Of a stretch of DNA of 64,000 bases, positions 36,345-46,050 are shown one piece after another. The notes below the pieces were generated by a model. It saw only the letters and a program-made list of their open reading frames with translations, had not been told where the DNA came from and did not search any database. This DNA is from Arthrobacter sp. DWC3 (GTDB taxonomy: Bacteria > Actinomycetota > Actinomycetes > Actinomycetales > Micrococcaceae), in assembly GCF_002929375.1 (NCBI RefSeq), contig NZ_PJIP01000001.1:124001-188000 (forward strand), written 5' to 3'. The translations under genes and the position numbers were made by a program. Position 1 is the stretch's first letter. Each line of letters begins with the position of its first letter.

Positions 36345-37447
36345 GAGGCGTGCGGGACCCACGACCGGGACGCCGGCACCACCGATGGTCCGGGAGCCGC
36401 CGGCACCCGGACCATCAGAGCGTGCGGGTCCACGCGGGCCGTCATCGACGTGATGGACCCCGACGGGTCGCCGTCGAGCTGGGTGGCGATAGGGTCGCCG
36501 GACCACACCGAGATCTCGCGTGCCCGGTAGTAGCTGATGACGGGGATGCCGCCGCGGTGCCGCAGCAGGATCTTGGCGGCCATCCATGTCCAGCCCAGCA
36601 GGCTGCGCGGACTGAGCACCACCACGTCCAGGTAGGCGTCGTCGATCACGGCGTCGGGCACGAAGTCGACGCCCGCCGGCAGCTTCCCGCAGTTCGCCAC
36701 GAGCAGGCTGCGGACCTTGCGGCTCTGCGGCGGCTGGCCGTCGAGGCTGATGGAGATACGACGGCGCCGGCCCGGCAGGTGGCGGACGCCGGCCTCGCTG
36801 TACGCGAGCCACCCGAACCTGTCCTTCAGGTCCTGCTTCGCGTCCGTCATCACGCTCGCGTCGAAGCCCACGCCGCCCATCACGAGGAACGGATGCTCCG
36901 ACGAGGCCCCGGTCTGCTCGTTGCGCAGGCTGATCCGCGCCATGTCGATCCGCCGCTCATGGCCGTGCAGGGCGAGCCGCAGGCACCCGGCGATGTCGTT
37001 GTACGGGAGTCCGAGATTCCGCACGAGCAGGTTCCCGGTACCCAGCGGCAGCAGGCCGAGGGCCGCCGGCTGGTGCGCGAGGGCCTGCGCCACGGCGCGG
37101 ACCGTCCCGTCGCCGCCGGCCGCGAGGACGACGTCGGCCCCGGCCCGGAGCGCCTCCTCGGCCTGGCCCGTGCCGGGGTCCTCGACGGTGGTCTCGAGCA
37201 CGAGGGGGGCCTCCCACCCCGCCTCGGAGCAGGCCTGCTCCACGAGGGCGCGCGTGGGGCCCGCCTGCAGCTTCGACGGGTTGAGCACGAGCGCGACACG
37301 CTGCGGCCCCGGCGGTACCGGAGCGGGCGGGTGGACGGACGCGGTGGGTGTGCGGGTCTGCTGCAGCCGCCGGACCGACCAGTAGCTCTGGATGGATGCG
37401 ACGGCGGCGGAGGCCGCCGCGGTCCCGGCAAGCAGTTTGCGGCGCAT
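36341..37447 (-). CDS. Diacylglycerol kinase catalytic-domain (lipid kinase) protein
   Basis: The 368-residue protein phosphorylates a lipid, probably diacylglycerol or a related membrane alcohol. It has an N-terminal hydrophobic stretch (about 5-20) that could anchor it. The DAGK/YegS nucleotide site is [15 protein letters not shown] with GGDGT at 110-114, then [14 protein letters not shown] (131-144). The lipid-recognition half follows. The ATG at 37447 is preferred over TTG 37459. The stop overlaps the end of the acidic protein gene by four bases, convergently. Confidence 0.9.
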   Translation of the reverse strand: MRRKLLAGTAAASAAVASIQSYWSVRRLQQTRTPTASVHPPAPVPPGPQRVALVLNPSKLQAGPTRALVEQACSEAGWEAPLVLETTVEDPGTGQAEEALRAGADVVLAAGGDGTVRAVAQALAHQPAALGLLPLGTGNLLVRNLGLPYNDIAGCLRLALHGHERRIDMARISLRNEQTGASSEHPFLVMGGVGFDASVMTDAKQDLKDRFGWLAYSEAGVRHLPGRRRRISISLDGQPPQSRKVRSLLVANCGKLPAGVDFVPDAVIDDAYLDVVVLSPRSLLGWTWMAAKILLRHRGGIPVISYYRAREISVWSGDPIATQLDGDPSGSITSMTARVDPHALMVRVPAAPGPSVVPASRSWVPHAS

Positions 37448-37502
37448 GGTCACCCACAATAGCGGCCCGGCGGAGCCGGGCGGGCGGGCCCGCGGGCTTC
37501 GG

Positions 37503-37508
37503 TAGTCT
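37503..37508 (+). promoter_or_regulatory. Leaderless -10 box of serS
   Basis: TAGTCT lies seven bases before the GTG at 37516; no Shine-Dalgarno sequence is present between them. Confidence 0.5.
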
Positions 37509-37515
37509 TGACCGT

Positions 37516-38796
37516 GTGATCGACGTCAACGACCTCCGCCTGAATCCCGAGCAGTTCCGAGCATCGCAGCGCGCCCGCGGGGCGGACGAGTCGCTCGTCG
37601 ACGCCGTCCTCGCGGCCGATACCCGGCGCCGCGAGGCCGTCACGTCCTACGAGACACTCCGCGCGGAGCAGAACGCCTTCGGCAAGAAGGTGGCACAGGC
37701 CAAGGGCGAGGAGAAGCAGGCCCTCCTCGCCGAGGTGAAGGAGCTCGCGGCGGCCGTCAAGACGGCCGCGGCCGGCTCCGAGGAGGCCAAGGCCGAGCAG
37801 GAGGCCCTGCTGCGCCGGCTGCCGAACCTCGTGCAGGAGGGCGTCCCCGAGGGCGGCGAGGACGACTACGTGGTGGTCAGGACGGTCGGCACCCCGAGGG
37901 ATTTCACCGCCGAGGGCTTCGAGCCCCGCGACCACCTCGAGATCGGTGAACTGATCGGCGCGATCGACATGGAGCGTGGCGCCAAGGTCTCCGGCTCACG
38001 CTTCTACTTCCTCAAGGGCGTCGGCGCCCGGCTCGAGCTCGCGCTGCTGCAGATGGCCATGGACCAGGCGATCACGGCCGGCTTCACCCCGATGATCACC
38101 CCCACCCTCGTGCGCCCCGAGACCATGCAGGGCACCGGCTTCGACATCGCGCACGACGCCGAGATCTACCGGCTCGAGGCGGACGACCTGTACCTCGTGG
38201 GCACCTCCGAGGTGGCGCTCGCCGGATACCACTCGGACGAGATCATCGACCTCGCCGCGGGACCCGTCCGCTACGCCGGCTGGTCCTCCTGCTACCGCCG
38301 CGAAGCCGGCTCGCACGGCAAGGACACCCGCGGCATCATCCGCGTCCACCAGTTCAACAAGGTGGAGATGTTCACGTACACGACCGTCGAGGACGCCGCC
38401 GCCGAGCACGAGCGCCTGCTGGCCTGGGAGGAGGAGATGCTCGCGAAGGTGGAACTGCCGTACCGGGTCATCGACACCGCGGCGGGCGACCTCGGGATGT
38501 CCGCCGCGCGGAAGTTCGACTGCGAGGCCTGGGTCCCCACGCAGGGCGACTACCGGGAGCTGACCTCGACGTCGAACTGCACCACCTTCCAGGCGCGGCG
38601 CCTGAACATCCGCGAGCGTCCGGAGGGCGAGGGGCAGAAGGGCACCCGCGCCGTCGCGACCCTCAACGGGACGCTCGCGACGACGCGCTGGATCGTCGCG
38701 ATCCTCGAGCACCACCAGAACCCGGACGGCTCCGTGACCGTCCCCGCGGCGCTGCGTCCGTATCTTAACGGACTGGAAACCCTCCCCGTACTGTGA
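37516..38796 (+). CDS. serS: Seryl-tRNA synthetase
   Basis: The 426-residue class II synthetase charges tRNA-Ser. [22 protein letters not shown] begins the family, residues about 30-105 form the long antiparallel coiled-coil arm that grips the tRNA extra arm, motif 2 is [18 protein letters not shown] followed by [11 protein letters not shown], and motif 3 lies near [18 protein letters not shown] 37516 gives the family start; the overlapping GTG at 37514 is in another frame. It forms part of a pheA-serS neighbourhood seen in actinobacteria. Confidence 0.97.
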   Translation: MIDVNDLRLNPEQFRASQRARGADESLVDAVLAADTRRREAVTSYETLRAEQNAFGKKVAQAKGEEKQALLAEVKELAAAVKTAAAGSEEAKAEQEALLRRLPNLVQEGVPEGGEDDYVVVRTVGTPRDFTAEGFEPRDHLEIGELIGAIDMERGAKVSGSRFYFLKGVGARLELALLQMAMDQAITAGFTPMITPTLVRPETMQGTGFDIAHDAEIYRLEADDLYLVGTSEVALAGYHSDEIIDLAAGPVRYAGWSSCYRREAGSHGKDTRGIIRVHQFNKVEMFTYTTVEDAAAEHERLLAWEEEMLAKVELPYRVIDTAAGDLGMSAARKFDCEAWVPTQGDYRELTSTSNCTTFQARRLNIRERPEGEGQKGTRAVATLNGTLATTRWIVAILEHHQNPDGSVTVPAALRPYLNGLETLPVL

Positions 38797-38840
38797 GCGT
38801 CGCCCTACCGGGGTGTCCTCGGCGTCTGGTTCACTGAAGT

Positions 38841-39683
38841 ATGAGTACCCTGAGCAACCTCGGCAGCGTGGACGACCGCCGGGAAGGAAGCCGCAAGCAC
38901 CACCTGGTGGCCCTCGACGTCGACGGCACCCTCGTGGACCACGAGGGCTCCATGACGGAGGAGGTCCGCGACTCCGTGCGGGCCGTCGTCGACGCCGGAC
39001 ACGACGTCATCATCGCCACCGGCCGGTCCCTCGGCGCCACACTGCCGGTCATCGGGCTCCTCGGTATCACCCGCGGCCACGCGGTGTGCTCCAACGGCGG
39101 CGTCACACTGAGGATCGACAGCACGCTGCCCGAGGGCTTCGAGATCCTCGAGCGTGTCACCTTCGACCCGAAGCCCGCCCTCACGGCCCTGCGCGAACGC
39201 CTCCCCTCCGCGAAGTACGCGCTCGAGGACGACCGCGGCCGCTTCCTGTCCACGGAGAGCTTCCAGGACGCCAGCTTCGGCTCGGAGGCGCAGAGCGTCG
39301 ACTTCGAGGAGATGCTCGAGAGCCGCGCCGTGCGCGTGGTGGTCTTCAGCACCGACAGCTCGGCGGAGGAGTTCGGGCACGCCGTCGCGTCGATCGGGCT
39401 GCACGGCGTGACCTACTCGGTGGGCTGGACCGCCTGGCTGGACATCGCGGCCTCCGGCGTCACGAAGGCCACCGCGCTGGAAGCCCTCCGGCAGCGCCTC
39501 GGCACGGACCAGGCCCTCACGGTCGCGGTCGGCGACGGCCGCAACGACATCGAGATGCTCCAGTGGGCCGGGCGCGGCGTCGCGATGGGACAGGCTCCCG
39601 AGGAGGTCCGCTCCGTCGCGTCCGAGGTCACGGGCAGCGTGCTCGACGACGGCGCCGCGAAGGTCCTGCGCTCGCTCGTCTGA
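38841..39683 (+). CDS. Cof-type HAD phosphatase
   Basis: The 280-residue HAD hydrolase has nucleophile and acid in LVALDVDGTLVDHEG near 22-36, motif II IIATGRSLGATL near 62, a C2-type cap, and VGDGRNDIEMLQWAGRGVAMG near 232 holding the metal aspartates. It differs from the second HAD gene at 17405 and carries a short charged N-terminal extension. It lies 44 bases after serS and could be co-transcribed with it. Substrates of this group are sugar phosphates or nucleotide-like phosphates. Confidence 0.92.
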   Translation: MSTLSNLGSVDDRREGSRKHHLVALDVDGTLVDHEGSMTEEVRDSVRAVVDAGHDVIIATGRSLGATLPVIGLLGITRGHAVCSNGGVTLRIDSTLPEGFEILERVTFDPKPALTALRERLPSAKYALEDDRGRFLSTESFQDASFGSEAQSVDFEEMLESRAVRVVVFSTDSSAEEFGHAVASIGLHGVTYSVGWTAWLDIAASGVTKATALEALRQRLGTDQALTVAVGDGRNDIEMLQWAGRGVAMGQAPEEVRSVASEVTGSVLDDGAAKVLRSLV

Positions 39684-39814
39684 CGCGGGCGGCCTTGAGG
39701 GACAGGGACGCCCTCACCTCGCTCACGATCGCCCCGGCCGGCAGGATCCACCTCATGGGCCTCGGACCTCCTGTGTCCTGCGGACCGGCCGGTGCCGGAG
39801 GATGTGGTCACCGT

Positions 39815-40444
39815 TCAGTACGCGAGGCTCGCCGCGGGGAGCGCCGCGGGCCCGTACGCGAGATCGAGCAGGCGGGCGGCGGCCGGCCGCGTGGCCCACT
39901 CCTCCATCCAGTGCGAGCGGACGACGGCGCGGCTCACGGCCTGCGTGGTGATGCCGAGTTCCTGGGCCACGTACTTCTGCTGTCCGCGGGCGCCCGGCGT
40001 CATGAGGTCGAGCACCGCCCATTCGGCGTCGGTGCGCGTGTAGACGATCTGCCCGAGCAGCCGGAGGACGGCCTCCGCCTCCGCGGCGATCCCGCCGTCG
40101 GGCCCTTCGACCGCGAGGGGGATCCGCTCGCCGGTCTTGCGTGCCCGGTCGACCGCCCGGCGGGCGTAGACGAGCCCGTAGCCCTCGGCGTCGACGATCC
40201 GCTCGGGGACCGGGGGAGTGAGGCCGCCGACGCCGATCCCGACGTGCCAGCGCCGGTGGCGGACGGCCCGCAGTGCGGCGTCGACCGCCGTCATGGCCGA
40301 GTCCACGACGCCCTGCACCTCGTCGCCCACCGAGCGCTGGAACGGGACCACGGCGGGCAGGTACCGCAGCGCCCGCAGCAGGTCGCCCGTGAGGTCGCCC
40401 ACCTCGCGCGAATCGCGCTGGTTGATGGTCAGGACATAGTGCAT
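39815..40444 (-). CDS. SatD-like protein with C-terminal helix-turn-helix
   Basis: The 209-residue protein has a pattern I associate with the SatD family: LTINQRDSRE near residues 5-14, SVGDEVQGVVDSA (38-50), RRWHVGIGVGGLTPP (64-78), and YGLVYARRAVDRAR (89-102). GDEVQG resembles the metal-binding corner of cyclase/GGDEF palm folds. A winged helix-turn-helix follows (YVAQELGITTQAVSRAV, 158-174). SatD proteins have no established biochemical activity. GATACT lies six bases before the ATG, the leaderless arrangement. It is divergent in strand from the preceding HAD gene and could be a DNA-binding regulator responding to a nucleotide. Confidence 0.6.
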   Translation of the reverse strand: MHYVLTINQRDSREVGDLTGDLLRALRYLPAVVPFQRSVGDEVQGVVDSAMTAVDAALRAVRHRRWHVGIGVGGLTPPVPERIVDAEGYGLVYARRAVDRARKTGERIPLAVEGPDGGIAAEAEAVLRLLGQIVYTRTDAEWAVLDLMTPGARGQQKYVAQELGITTQAVSRAVVRSHWMEEWATRPAAARLLDLAYGPAALPAASLAY

Positions 40445-40450
40445 GGGTCA

Positions 40451-40456
40451 AGTATC
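40451..40456 (-). promoter_or_regulatory. Leaderless -10 box of the SatD-like gene
   Basis: Read on the reverse strand, GATACT stands six bases before the ATG at 40444. The ku start has the same 12-base string ACTTGACCCATG. Confidence 0.4.
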
Positions 40457-40505
40457 GTCGCGGACCCCTCGAATCAACCGATTGGCGTTGATTCAGCGCG
40501 TCTCC

Positions 40506-41267
40506 TCAGAGCCGGACGAGGTCCTCCGCCAGGCGCCTGCGCAGCGTCGCGGGCGAGACCTCGGCGACGGTGTAGCTGATGCCCGCGTCGCCGGTGACGG
40601 CGTCGAGCGTCCGTACGCGGTCCGCCAACGCGTAGACCGTGAGGACGGCCCGGGAGTCCGGCTCAACTCCTCCGGCCACCACCGTGGTGACGGCGAGGAG
40701 CGCGGGGGCGTCCTGTTCGAAGCGCACCTGCGCGAGGACGTCGGGCACGCCGTCCCCGGCCGCTGCGCCCTGCGGGTCCGCGAGCGCCCCGAGGCGTTCC
40801 ACGAGTTGCGCCACGGGGTACACCTCGAACGCGTGGACGCCGGCGTCGCTGATCTGCTCCTCGAGCACCCGGTCGCCGTGCACGTAGCCGAAGATCCAGT
40901 GGGTGCCGGCCGCGGACCGGCGCTCACCGGACACGATGCGCCGGCCGGTGCGCCGCAGCGTCAGGATCCCGGTGACCTCGGGGACGGCGGCGAGCCCCGC
41001 GGGCGGCTGTCCCTCGCTCACCCTCGGGTAGGCGATCTGCTTCGCCAGCAGGCCCCTGAGTGCCACGGTGGCCATGAGCCGCTTGTCCCCGCCGTTCCTG
41101 TCGAGGAACGGCAGCGGCACCAGCTGCGCCCGGTCCACGCCGTCCAGTGCCACGATCTCCTCGTCCGTGAGGGTGGGCAGCGCGCCGTCGGCGGGACCGG
41201 TGCGGGCCAGCACCGCCTGCGCGCACTCTCTGTCGCGGGGCGTCCATCCACTCTGCTGCGGGCTCAC
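40506..41267 (-). CDS. Conserved-looking protein of unknown function (253 aa)
   Basis: The frame has a strong ribosome binding site (GGAGGAATGTTCCC) before its GTG and typical high-GC codon use. The 253-residue product is soluble, with an N-terminal alpha-helical half (DRECAQAVLARTG, TDEEIVALDGVDRAQLVPLP) and an alternating hydrophobic, beta-like C-terminal half containing GTHWIFGYVHGDRVLEEQISD near 120-140. I do not recognise a family and no catalytic motif stands out. It lies 62 bases upstream of the SatD-like gene on the same strand, so the two could be expressed together. Confidence 0.65.
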   Translation of the reverse strand: MSPQQSGWTPRDRECAQAVLARTGPADGALPTLTDEEIVALDGVDRAQLVPLPFLDRNGGDKRLMATVALRGLLAKQIAYPRVSEGQPPAGLAAVPEVTGILTLRRTGRRIVSGERRSAAGTHWIFGYVHGDRVLEEQISDAGVHAFEVYPVAQLVERLGALADPQGAAAGDGVPDVLAQVRFEQDAPALLAVTTVVAGGVEPDSRAVLTVYALADRVRTLDAVTGDAGISYTVAEVSPATLRRRLAEDLVRL

Positions 41268-41312
41268 GGGAACATTCCTCCAGGGGATCCGATCGGGTCA
41301 TCCAATCTCCCA

Positions 41313-41357
41313 CATCCGCCGCGACACCATCCGCCGCCACACCATCCTGCGCCACCG
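41313..41357. repeat. Three imperfect 15-base direct repeats
   Basis: Three tandem units starting CATCC at 41313, 41328 and 41343 differ at a few positions. They lie upstream of the unknown 253-residue gene, between it and the ppa terminator. Confidence 0.55.
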
Positions 41358-41377
41358 CCGATCCCGTCCGCGATGCA

Positions 41378-41417
41378 CAGGAGCCCCCGCAGGTCCTTGG
41401 ACCTGCGGGGGCTCCTG
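41378..41417 (-). terminator. Very strong hairpin terminator after ppa
   Basis: A perfect 19-base-pair stem (41378-41396 with 41399-41417) with only two unpaired loop bases lies 33 bases beyond the ppa stop. It separates ppa from the unknown gene. Confidence 0.85.
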
Positions 41418-41450
41418 GCCGGTGCGTCGGGGCGTTCCCCGGTACAGGTA

Positions 41451-42023
41451 CTAGCGGCCCTCGGGTGCCTGCGTCGCGTTGTCCGCCTCGACCTCGACGG
41501 AGCGGCCCTGCGGCTCGTCCTGCGCGCTGCCCTCGCCGATGGCCTGGAAGCGCCTGAGCGACGCCTCGACCTCGGCCTCGGCCTCCTCGCGGCCGGCCCA
41601 GTCGGCGGCCTCCACCCACTTGCCCGGCTCGAGGTCCTTGTACTTGGTGAAGAAGTGCTTGATCTCGTCCAGCAGGAAGTCGGAGACGTCCGACAGCTCC
41701 TTGATGTGGTCGAAGCGGGCGTCCACCGGCACGCAGAGCACCTTCGCGTCCCCGCCGCCGTCGTCCGTCATGTTGAACACGCCGATGGGGCGGGATTCCA
41801 CGAGGACGCCCGGGATCAGGTCGAAGTCCTGGAGCAGCACCAGCGCGTCCAGCGGATCGCCGTCCTCGCCGAGGGTGTTCTCGAAGTAGCCGTAGTGCGT
41901 GGGGTACTGCATCGACGTGAACAGCACCCGGTCCAGGCGCAGCCGGTGGGTGTCGTGGTCGATCTCGTACTTGACGCGCGAGCCCTTCGGGATCTCGATG
42001 GTGACGTCGAGCTTCATGGTCAT
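41451..42023 (-). CDS. ppa: Inorganic pyrophosphatase
   Basis: This 190-residue family I enzyme hydrolyses pyrophosphate and drives biosynthesis. It has [14 protein letters not shown] near 9-22, [20 protein letters not shown] (44-63) with the metal-binding aspartates, VPVDAR near 100, and [14 protein letters not shown] near 125. The C-terminus carries a charged 20-residue tail. ATG 42023 follows AGGAG by six bases. It opens the ppa to clpC block conserved with M. tuberculosis (Rv3628 onward) and is divergent from dacB. Confidence 0.97.
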   Translation of the reverse strand: MTMKLDVTIEIPKGSRVKYEIDHDTHRLRLDRVLFTSMQYPTHYGYFENTLGEDGDPLDALVLLQDFDLIPGVLVESRPIGVFNMTDDGGGDAKVLCVPVDARFDHIKELSDVSDFLLDEIKHFFTKYKDLEPGKWVEAADWAGREEAEAEVEASLRRFQAIGEGSAQDEPQGRSVEVEADNATQAPEGR

Positions 42024-42084
42024 GGGAACTCCTGCAGGTAGGTCGGGGGTGACAGGCCGCGCCCTTCCGGTGAAGGGACTCCGC

Positions 42085-42125
42085 GCCGGTCTACTGTTAA
42101 TAGTCAGCCCTAACATATCGGTCGG
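42085..42125. promoter_or_regulatory. AT-rich divergent promoter region between ppa and dacB
   Basis: In this 170-base gap, ACTGTTAATAGT is a near palindrome and TAACAT could be a forward -10 box for dacB; the reverse complement offers TATTAA for ppa. Individual assignments are uncertain. Confidence 0.35.
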
Positions 42126-42193
42126 CCGCCGGTACCCGGGCATTTCCCCCGGGGTTTCAGGGCTCCCCGCGAACGCTCGAGAAAGGACACCCC

Positions 42194-43630
42194 GTGCGCC
42201 TGCTCCGCCTGCTGACGGGTCTCCTGCTCGTCCTGGCCATGGCAGCGCTCGCGGTACCCCTGGCCACGCACCTCGTCCCGGGCGTCCTCGCCGCCGTCGA
42301 TCCGCCCCCTCCGGTCGAGCCTCCCGTCACCCCCGCCCTGCAGATCCCGCCCACCGCGGTGGCCGTGCCCGACGTCGTCGCTCCCCTGCCGCCCACGGCG
42401 CCCGCGCCGGATCCGGCGGTGCTCACGGCGCAGCTCGACGCCGCACTGCAGCTGGCGGGCCCGGGCAGTTTCGCCGGGACAGTCGTCGACTCCGCCGACG
42501 GCGCCGTCCTGTACGCACGGGAGGCCCGGCGCGCGCAGCCCCCGGCCTCCAACATCAAACTGTTCACCGCCGTCGCCGCCCTGACGTTCGCGCAGCCCGG
42601 GAGGACATTGACGACGTCGGTACTCGCCTCGGACACCATGGGCGGAGCCCTCTACCTCCACGGCGGCGGGGACGTCCTCCTCGGCTCCGGAGCCTCGGAT
42701 CCCGGCGCGGTCGTGGGCCGTGCCGGCCTCGGCACCCTCGCCGCGGACACGGCGGCAGCCCTCCCGGACGGCTCCGGTCCGTACTCCGTCCACCTCGACG
42801 ACACCCTGTTCGAGGGAGCCACCCTGAATCCCACATGGGCCACGGGCGACATCGAGGCCGGGGAGATCGCCCCGCTGCACGCGCTCGCCGTCAACTCGGC
42901 CTGGCTCGAGGAGGGACGCTCCGGCGGGCCGCGCTCGCAGGACGCGGCCCTCGACGCGGCCCGCATCTTCACGGCGGCGCTCGCCGTCGCGGCTGCGGAG
43001 CGCGGCATCGAGGTCCGCCCCGAGGTGGAGCGCTCCGCCGCACCGGAGGACGCCGAGCCGCTCGCTGCCGTCGAGTCCGCTCCGCTGGAGGACCAGGTAC
43101 GCCGCATGCTGGAGATCTCCGACAACTACCTGGCCGAGGCACTGGCGCGCACGGCCGCCCTCGACAGCGGGCGGCCGGGGTCCTTCGGGGGAGGCACCGA
43201 GGCGCTCACCGCCGCGGCTGCCCGGCTGGGCGTCCCCCAGGAGGGGTTCCTCGTGGGGGACGCGGCGGGGCTGTCCGTCCGCAACGCCGTCTCGCCCGAG
43301 CAGCTCGCCGTACTGCTCCGCGGGACCACCACGTCCGACGAGCAGGGGCTGGCCGCCGTCGCCGAGTCCCTGCCCATCGCCGGCGCGACCGGCACCCTGG
43401 CGACGCGCTTCACCGCCGACGACGCCCCGGCCCGGGCCGGAGCGGGAGTGGTGCGCGCGAAGACCGGGACGCTGAACGCCGTCACGGGTCTCTCCGGGCA
43501 CGTGGTCACCACCGACGGCCGCCTGCTGGTGTTCTCCTTCCTCGCCCTGGGCCTCGAGGGCAACACCGGCGAGGCCCGCAGCGCGGCGGACGGCGCGGCG
43601 GCCGTCCTGGCAGGATGCGGCTGCCGCTAG
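42194..43630 (+). CDS. dacB: D-alanyl-D-alanine carboxypeptidase/endopeptidase (PBP4 type)
   Basis: The 478-residue penicillin-binding protein has an N-terminal hydrophobic segment (about 5-30) as signal or anchor and a Pro-rich linker, so it acts at the outer face of the membrane. The catalytic motifs are S119-N-I-K122 (SxxK), SDN at 309-311 and KTG at 423-425, in the order and spacing of PBP4 rather than PBP5. It trims or cleaves peptidoglycan cross-links. GTG is the start. It corresponds in position to M. tuberculosis Rv3627c and leads the metalloprotease, tilS and hpt genes. Confidence 0.93.
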   Translation: MRLLRLLTGLLLVLAMAALAVPLATHLVPGVLAAVDPPPPVEPPVTPALQIPPTAVAVPDVVAPLPPTAPAPDPAVLTAQLDAALQLAGPGSFAGTVVDSADGAVLYAREARRAQPPASNIKLFTAVAALTFAQPGRTLTTSVLASDTMGGALYLHGGGDVLLGSGASDPGAVVGRAGLGTLAADTAAALPDGSGPYSVHLDDTLFEGATLNPTWATGDIEAGEIAPLHALAVNSAWLEEGRSGGPRSQDAALDAARIFTAALAVAAAERGIEVRPEVERSAAPEDAEPLAAVESAPLEDQVRRMLEISDNYLAEALARTAALDSGRPGSFGGGTEALTAAAARLGVPQEGFLVGDAAGLSVRNAVSPEQLAVLLRGTTTSDEQGLAAVAESLPIAGATGTLATRFTADDAPARAGAGVVRAKTGTLNAVTGLSGHVVTTDGRLLVFSFLALGLEGNTGEARSAADGAAAVLAGCGCR

Positions 43631-43772
43631 CTGCCCGGCACGCACCCGGCGCTGCAGCGGGGGCTGGCGGCCCGGGTCGGCCGGCGACCGCACAGGACGA
43701 GCACACTCCGGGCGGCCGCCGCCCCTCCGGTGCCTGGGAGCCGCCGTCGGCGGGATGTGATCGAATAGGCGC

Positions 43773-44906
43773 ATGTCCAGGAACGAGTCCGCAACACCCC
43801 GCCCGCAGCTGGTCAACTGGGACGTCGCGGCCTCCACCGCCGCATCCCTGACTCCCGCCGGACCCACCATGAAACCGGCCGACATCGCCCGCGCCGTGCA
43901 GAACATGCGCGAGCTCGCCGACGCCTCCGTGGGCCACGTCCACGCCATCTCCCGGCTCGACGCCGCACGGGACCTCCGCGACTCCGAACTGCTGATCGTC
44001 GACCGCGCCTCGTGGTCCAAGGCCAACTCCCAGAGCTTCCGCACCCTCATGGAGCCCGCGCTGGACCAGCTCGCGTCGTCGCGCCCGGAGGCCCTGAAGT
44101 CGGCGTCCCTGGTGCTCGGCGGGGCCGTCACGGGCGCCCAGCTCGGCGCCATCCTCGCGTTCCTCTCCAGCAAGGTGCTGGGCCAGTACGACCCGTTCGT
44201 GCCCTCCCGCAACGGACAGGGCGGCCGGCTGATGCTCGTGGCGCCGAACATCATCTCGGTGGAACGCGAGCTCAACGTCGATCCGTCCGACTTCCGGCTC
44301 TGGGTCTGCCTGCACGAGCAGACGCACCGCGTGCAGTTCGCCGCCGCGCCCTGGCTGAAGGACCACATGACCGGCCACATCGGTGAACTGACCTCCGGGC
44401 TCATCGACAAGGCCGACTCGCTCTCCGAGCGCCTCGGCGCGGCCGTGAAGACCATCGCCGCCGGCAGGGCGCGCGCCCGCGGCGAGGGCACGACGGCGGA
44501 CGTCCCCCAGCAGGACATGGGCGTGCTGTCGATCCTCCAGGACCCGGACGACAAGGCCCGCCTGTCCCACCTCACCGCCGTCATGAGCCTGCTCGAGGGC
44601 CACGCGAACGTCGTCATGGACGGCGTGGACGGGAGCATCGTCCCCTCGGTCAAGACCATCCGCCGCCGCTTCAACGCCCGCGGCAAGTCCCGCGGTCCGC
44701 TGGAGAAGGTCATCCGGCAGCTCATGGGCCTCGACGCCAAGATGCGCCAGTACAGCGACGGCTCCAAGTTCGTGCGCAGGGTCGTCAGCCAGACCGGCAT
44801 GGAGGGCTTCAACGCCGTGTGGGAATCGGCGGCGCACCTGCCCACCGAGCGCGAGATCCACGCACCCGACGAGTGGATCGACAGGATGAGCCTGCGCCGT
44901 GGGTAG
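43773..44906 (+). CDS. Zinc-dependent metalloprotease (coenzyme F420-associated family)
   Basis: The 377-residue protein has the zincin signature H181-E-Q-T-H185 in CLHEQTHRVQFA and the downstream EGHANVVMD with a third ligand or glutamate. It matches the actinobacterial metalloprotease family annotated as F420-biosynthesis-associated and the position of M. tuberculosis Rv3626c; the link with F420 rests on genome co-occurrence and no F420 gene is in this window. No signal peptide. The stop overlaps the tilS start by eight bases. Confidence 0.88.
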   Translation: MSRNESATPRPQLVNWDVAASTAASLTPAGPTMKPADIARAVQNMRELADASVGHVHAISRLDAARDLRDSELLIVDRASWSKANSQSFRTLMEPALDQLASSRPEALKSASLVLGGAVTGAQLGAILAFLSSKVLGQYDPFVPSRNGQGGRLMLVAPNIISVERELNVDPSDFRLWVCLHEQTHRVQFAAAPWLKDHMTGHIGELTSGLIDKADSLSERLGAAVKTIAAGRARARGEGTTADVPQQDMGVLSILQDPDDKARLSHLTAVMSLLEGHANVVMDGVDGSIVPSVKTIRRRFNARGKSRGPLEKVIRQLMGLDAKMRQYSDGSKFVRRVVSQTGMEGFNAVWESAAHLPTEREIHAPDEWIDRMSLRRG

Positions 44907-46047
44907 GCGCCCCCGCCTGCTCCCGGCCGTCGGCACGGCACGCAACCTGGTCACGGCCGCCCTCGAGGGGGTCCTCGCGGAGCCCGCGCCCCGCCGCCGC
45001 TCCGGTGCGCCGGACGAGGACGGAAGGGACGCCGCGCCGGCGCGGGACCTGCCCCTCGTCCTCGTCGCCTGCAGCGGAGGCCCCGACTCCCTGGCGCTCG
45101 CCGCCGTGGCCGCCCACCTCGCGCACCTCGGACGCTGCCGGGTCGGCGCCGTCGTCGTCGACCACGCACTCCAGCCGGGCAGTGCCGCGACGGCGGAGCA
45201 GGCCGCGGCCGCCGCACGGGGCCTCGGCCTCGACCCCGTGGAGGTGCACCGAGTCACGGTGGACGGCGAGCGCATGGGCCCGGAGGCCGCGGCCCGCAGC
45301 GCACGCTACGCCGCGCTCGACGATGCCGCCGCGCGCCTCGGTGCTGCCGCCGTCCTGCTCGGGCACACGCTCGACGACCAGGCCGAGCAGGTGCTGCTGG
45401 GCCTCGCCCGCGGCTCCGGCACCCGGTCCCTCGCCGGGATGCCCGCCCGCCGCGGCCTCTACCTCCGCCCGTTCCTGGAGCTCCGCCGCGCCGACACCGA
45501 GGCCATCTGCGCCTTCTACGGCCTCGACCCCTGGCAGGACCCCACCAACCTCGACCCCGCGTTCGCCCGCTCCCGGGTGCGCGGCGAGGTGCTGCCGTTC
45601 CTCGAGGACCGGCTGGGCCCGGGCATCGCCCAGGCGCTCGCACGGACCGCCCACATCCTCGGACAGGACGCCGACCACCTCGAACAGCTGAGCGCCGAAG
45701 CGTACGCCGCGCTGCGGATCCCGGGTGACGACGGCGCCGTCCTCCTGCCGGAGGAGGGCCTGCGCGGACTGCCCGCGGCACTGAGGCAGCGCGTCCTCGC
45801 CCTCGCCGCCCTCGAGCTCGGCGCGTTCCAGCCGAGCTTCGAGCGCCTGCGCGCCGCGGAGGGTCTCCTGGAGCGGAAGGGGTCCGCCGGGCCGGTGCAG
45901 CTGGGCGGGAAGGTGAGCGTCCACCGCCAGGTGCGGGGGCGTGCGGTTCTCCGGGGGCAGGCAAGCTATGGCAATCTTGTCCTTACCAGCAACGGCAGCA
46001 ACGACGGCCCCGGTGTGATGCACTCGCGCCGTGAACCCCAGGAGTAA
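44899..46047 (+). CDS. tilS: tRNA(Ile)-lysidine synthetase
   Basis: The 382-residue N-type ATP-pyrophosphatase modifies C34 of tRNA-Ile(CAU) to lysidine so that it reads AUA. The PP-loop is SGGPDS (59-64), then VVDHALQPGS near 85, and the GHTLDDQAEQVLLGLARGSG region typical of TilS. The long C-terminal half is shorter than in E. coli. GTG 44899 overlaps the metalloprotease gene by eight bases, and hpt begins three bases after the stop, so all three are one operon. Confidence 0.95.
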   Translation: MGRRPRLLPAVGTARNLVTAALEGVLAEPAPRRRSGAPDEDGRDAAPARDLPLVLVACSGGPDSLALAAVAAHLAHLGRCRVGAVVVDHALQPGSAATAEQAAAAARGLGLDPVEVHRVTVDGERMGPEAAARSARYAALDDAAARLGAAAVLLGHTLDDQAEQVLLGLARGSGTRSLAGMPARRGLYLRPFLELRRADTEAICAFYGLDPWQDPTNLDPAFARSRVRGEVLPFLEDRLGPGIAQALARTAHILGQDADHLEQLSAEAYAALRIPGDDGAVLLPEEGLRGLPAALRQRVLALAALELGAFQPSFERLRAAEGLLERKGSAGPVQLGGKVSVHRQVRGRAVLRGQASYGNLVLTSNGSNDGPGVMHSRREPQE

Positions 46048-46050
46048 TCG

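Noticed and set aside
42110-44941. Reverse 943-codon frame across dacB and the metalloprotease gene
   Set aside because: Antisense shadow; dacB and the protease have catalytic motifs in the forward frames.
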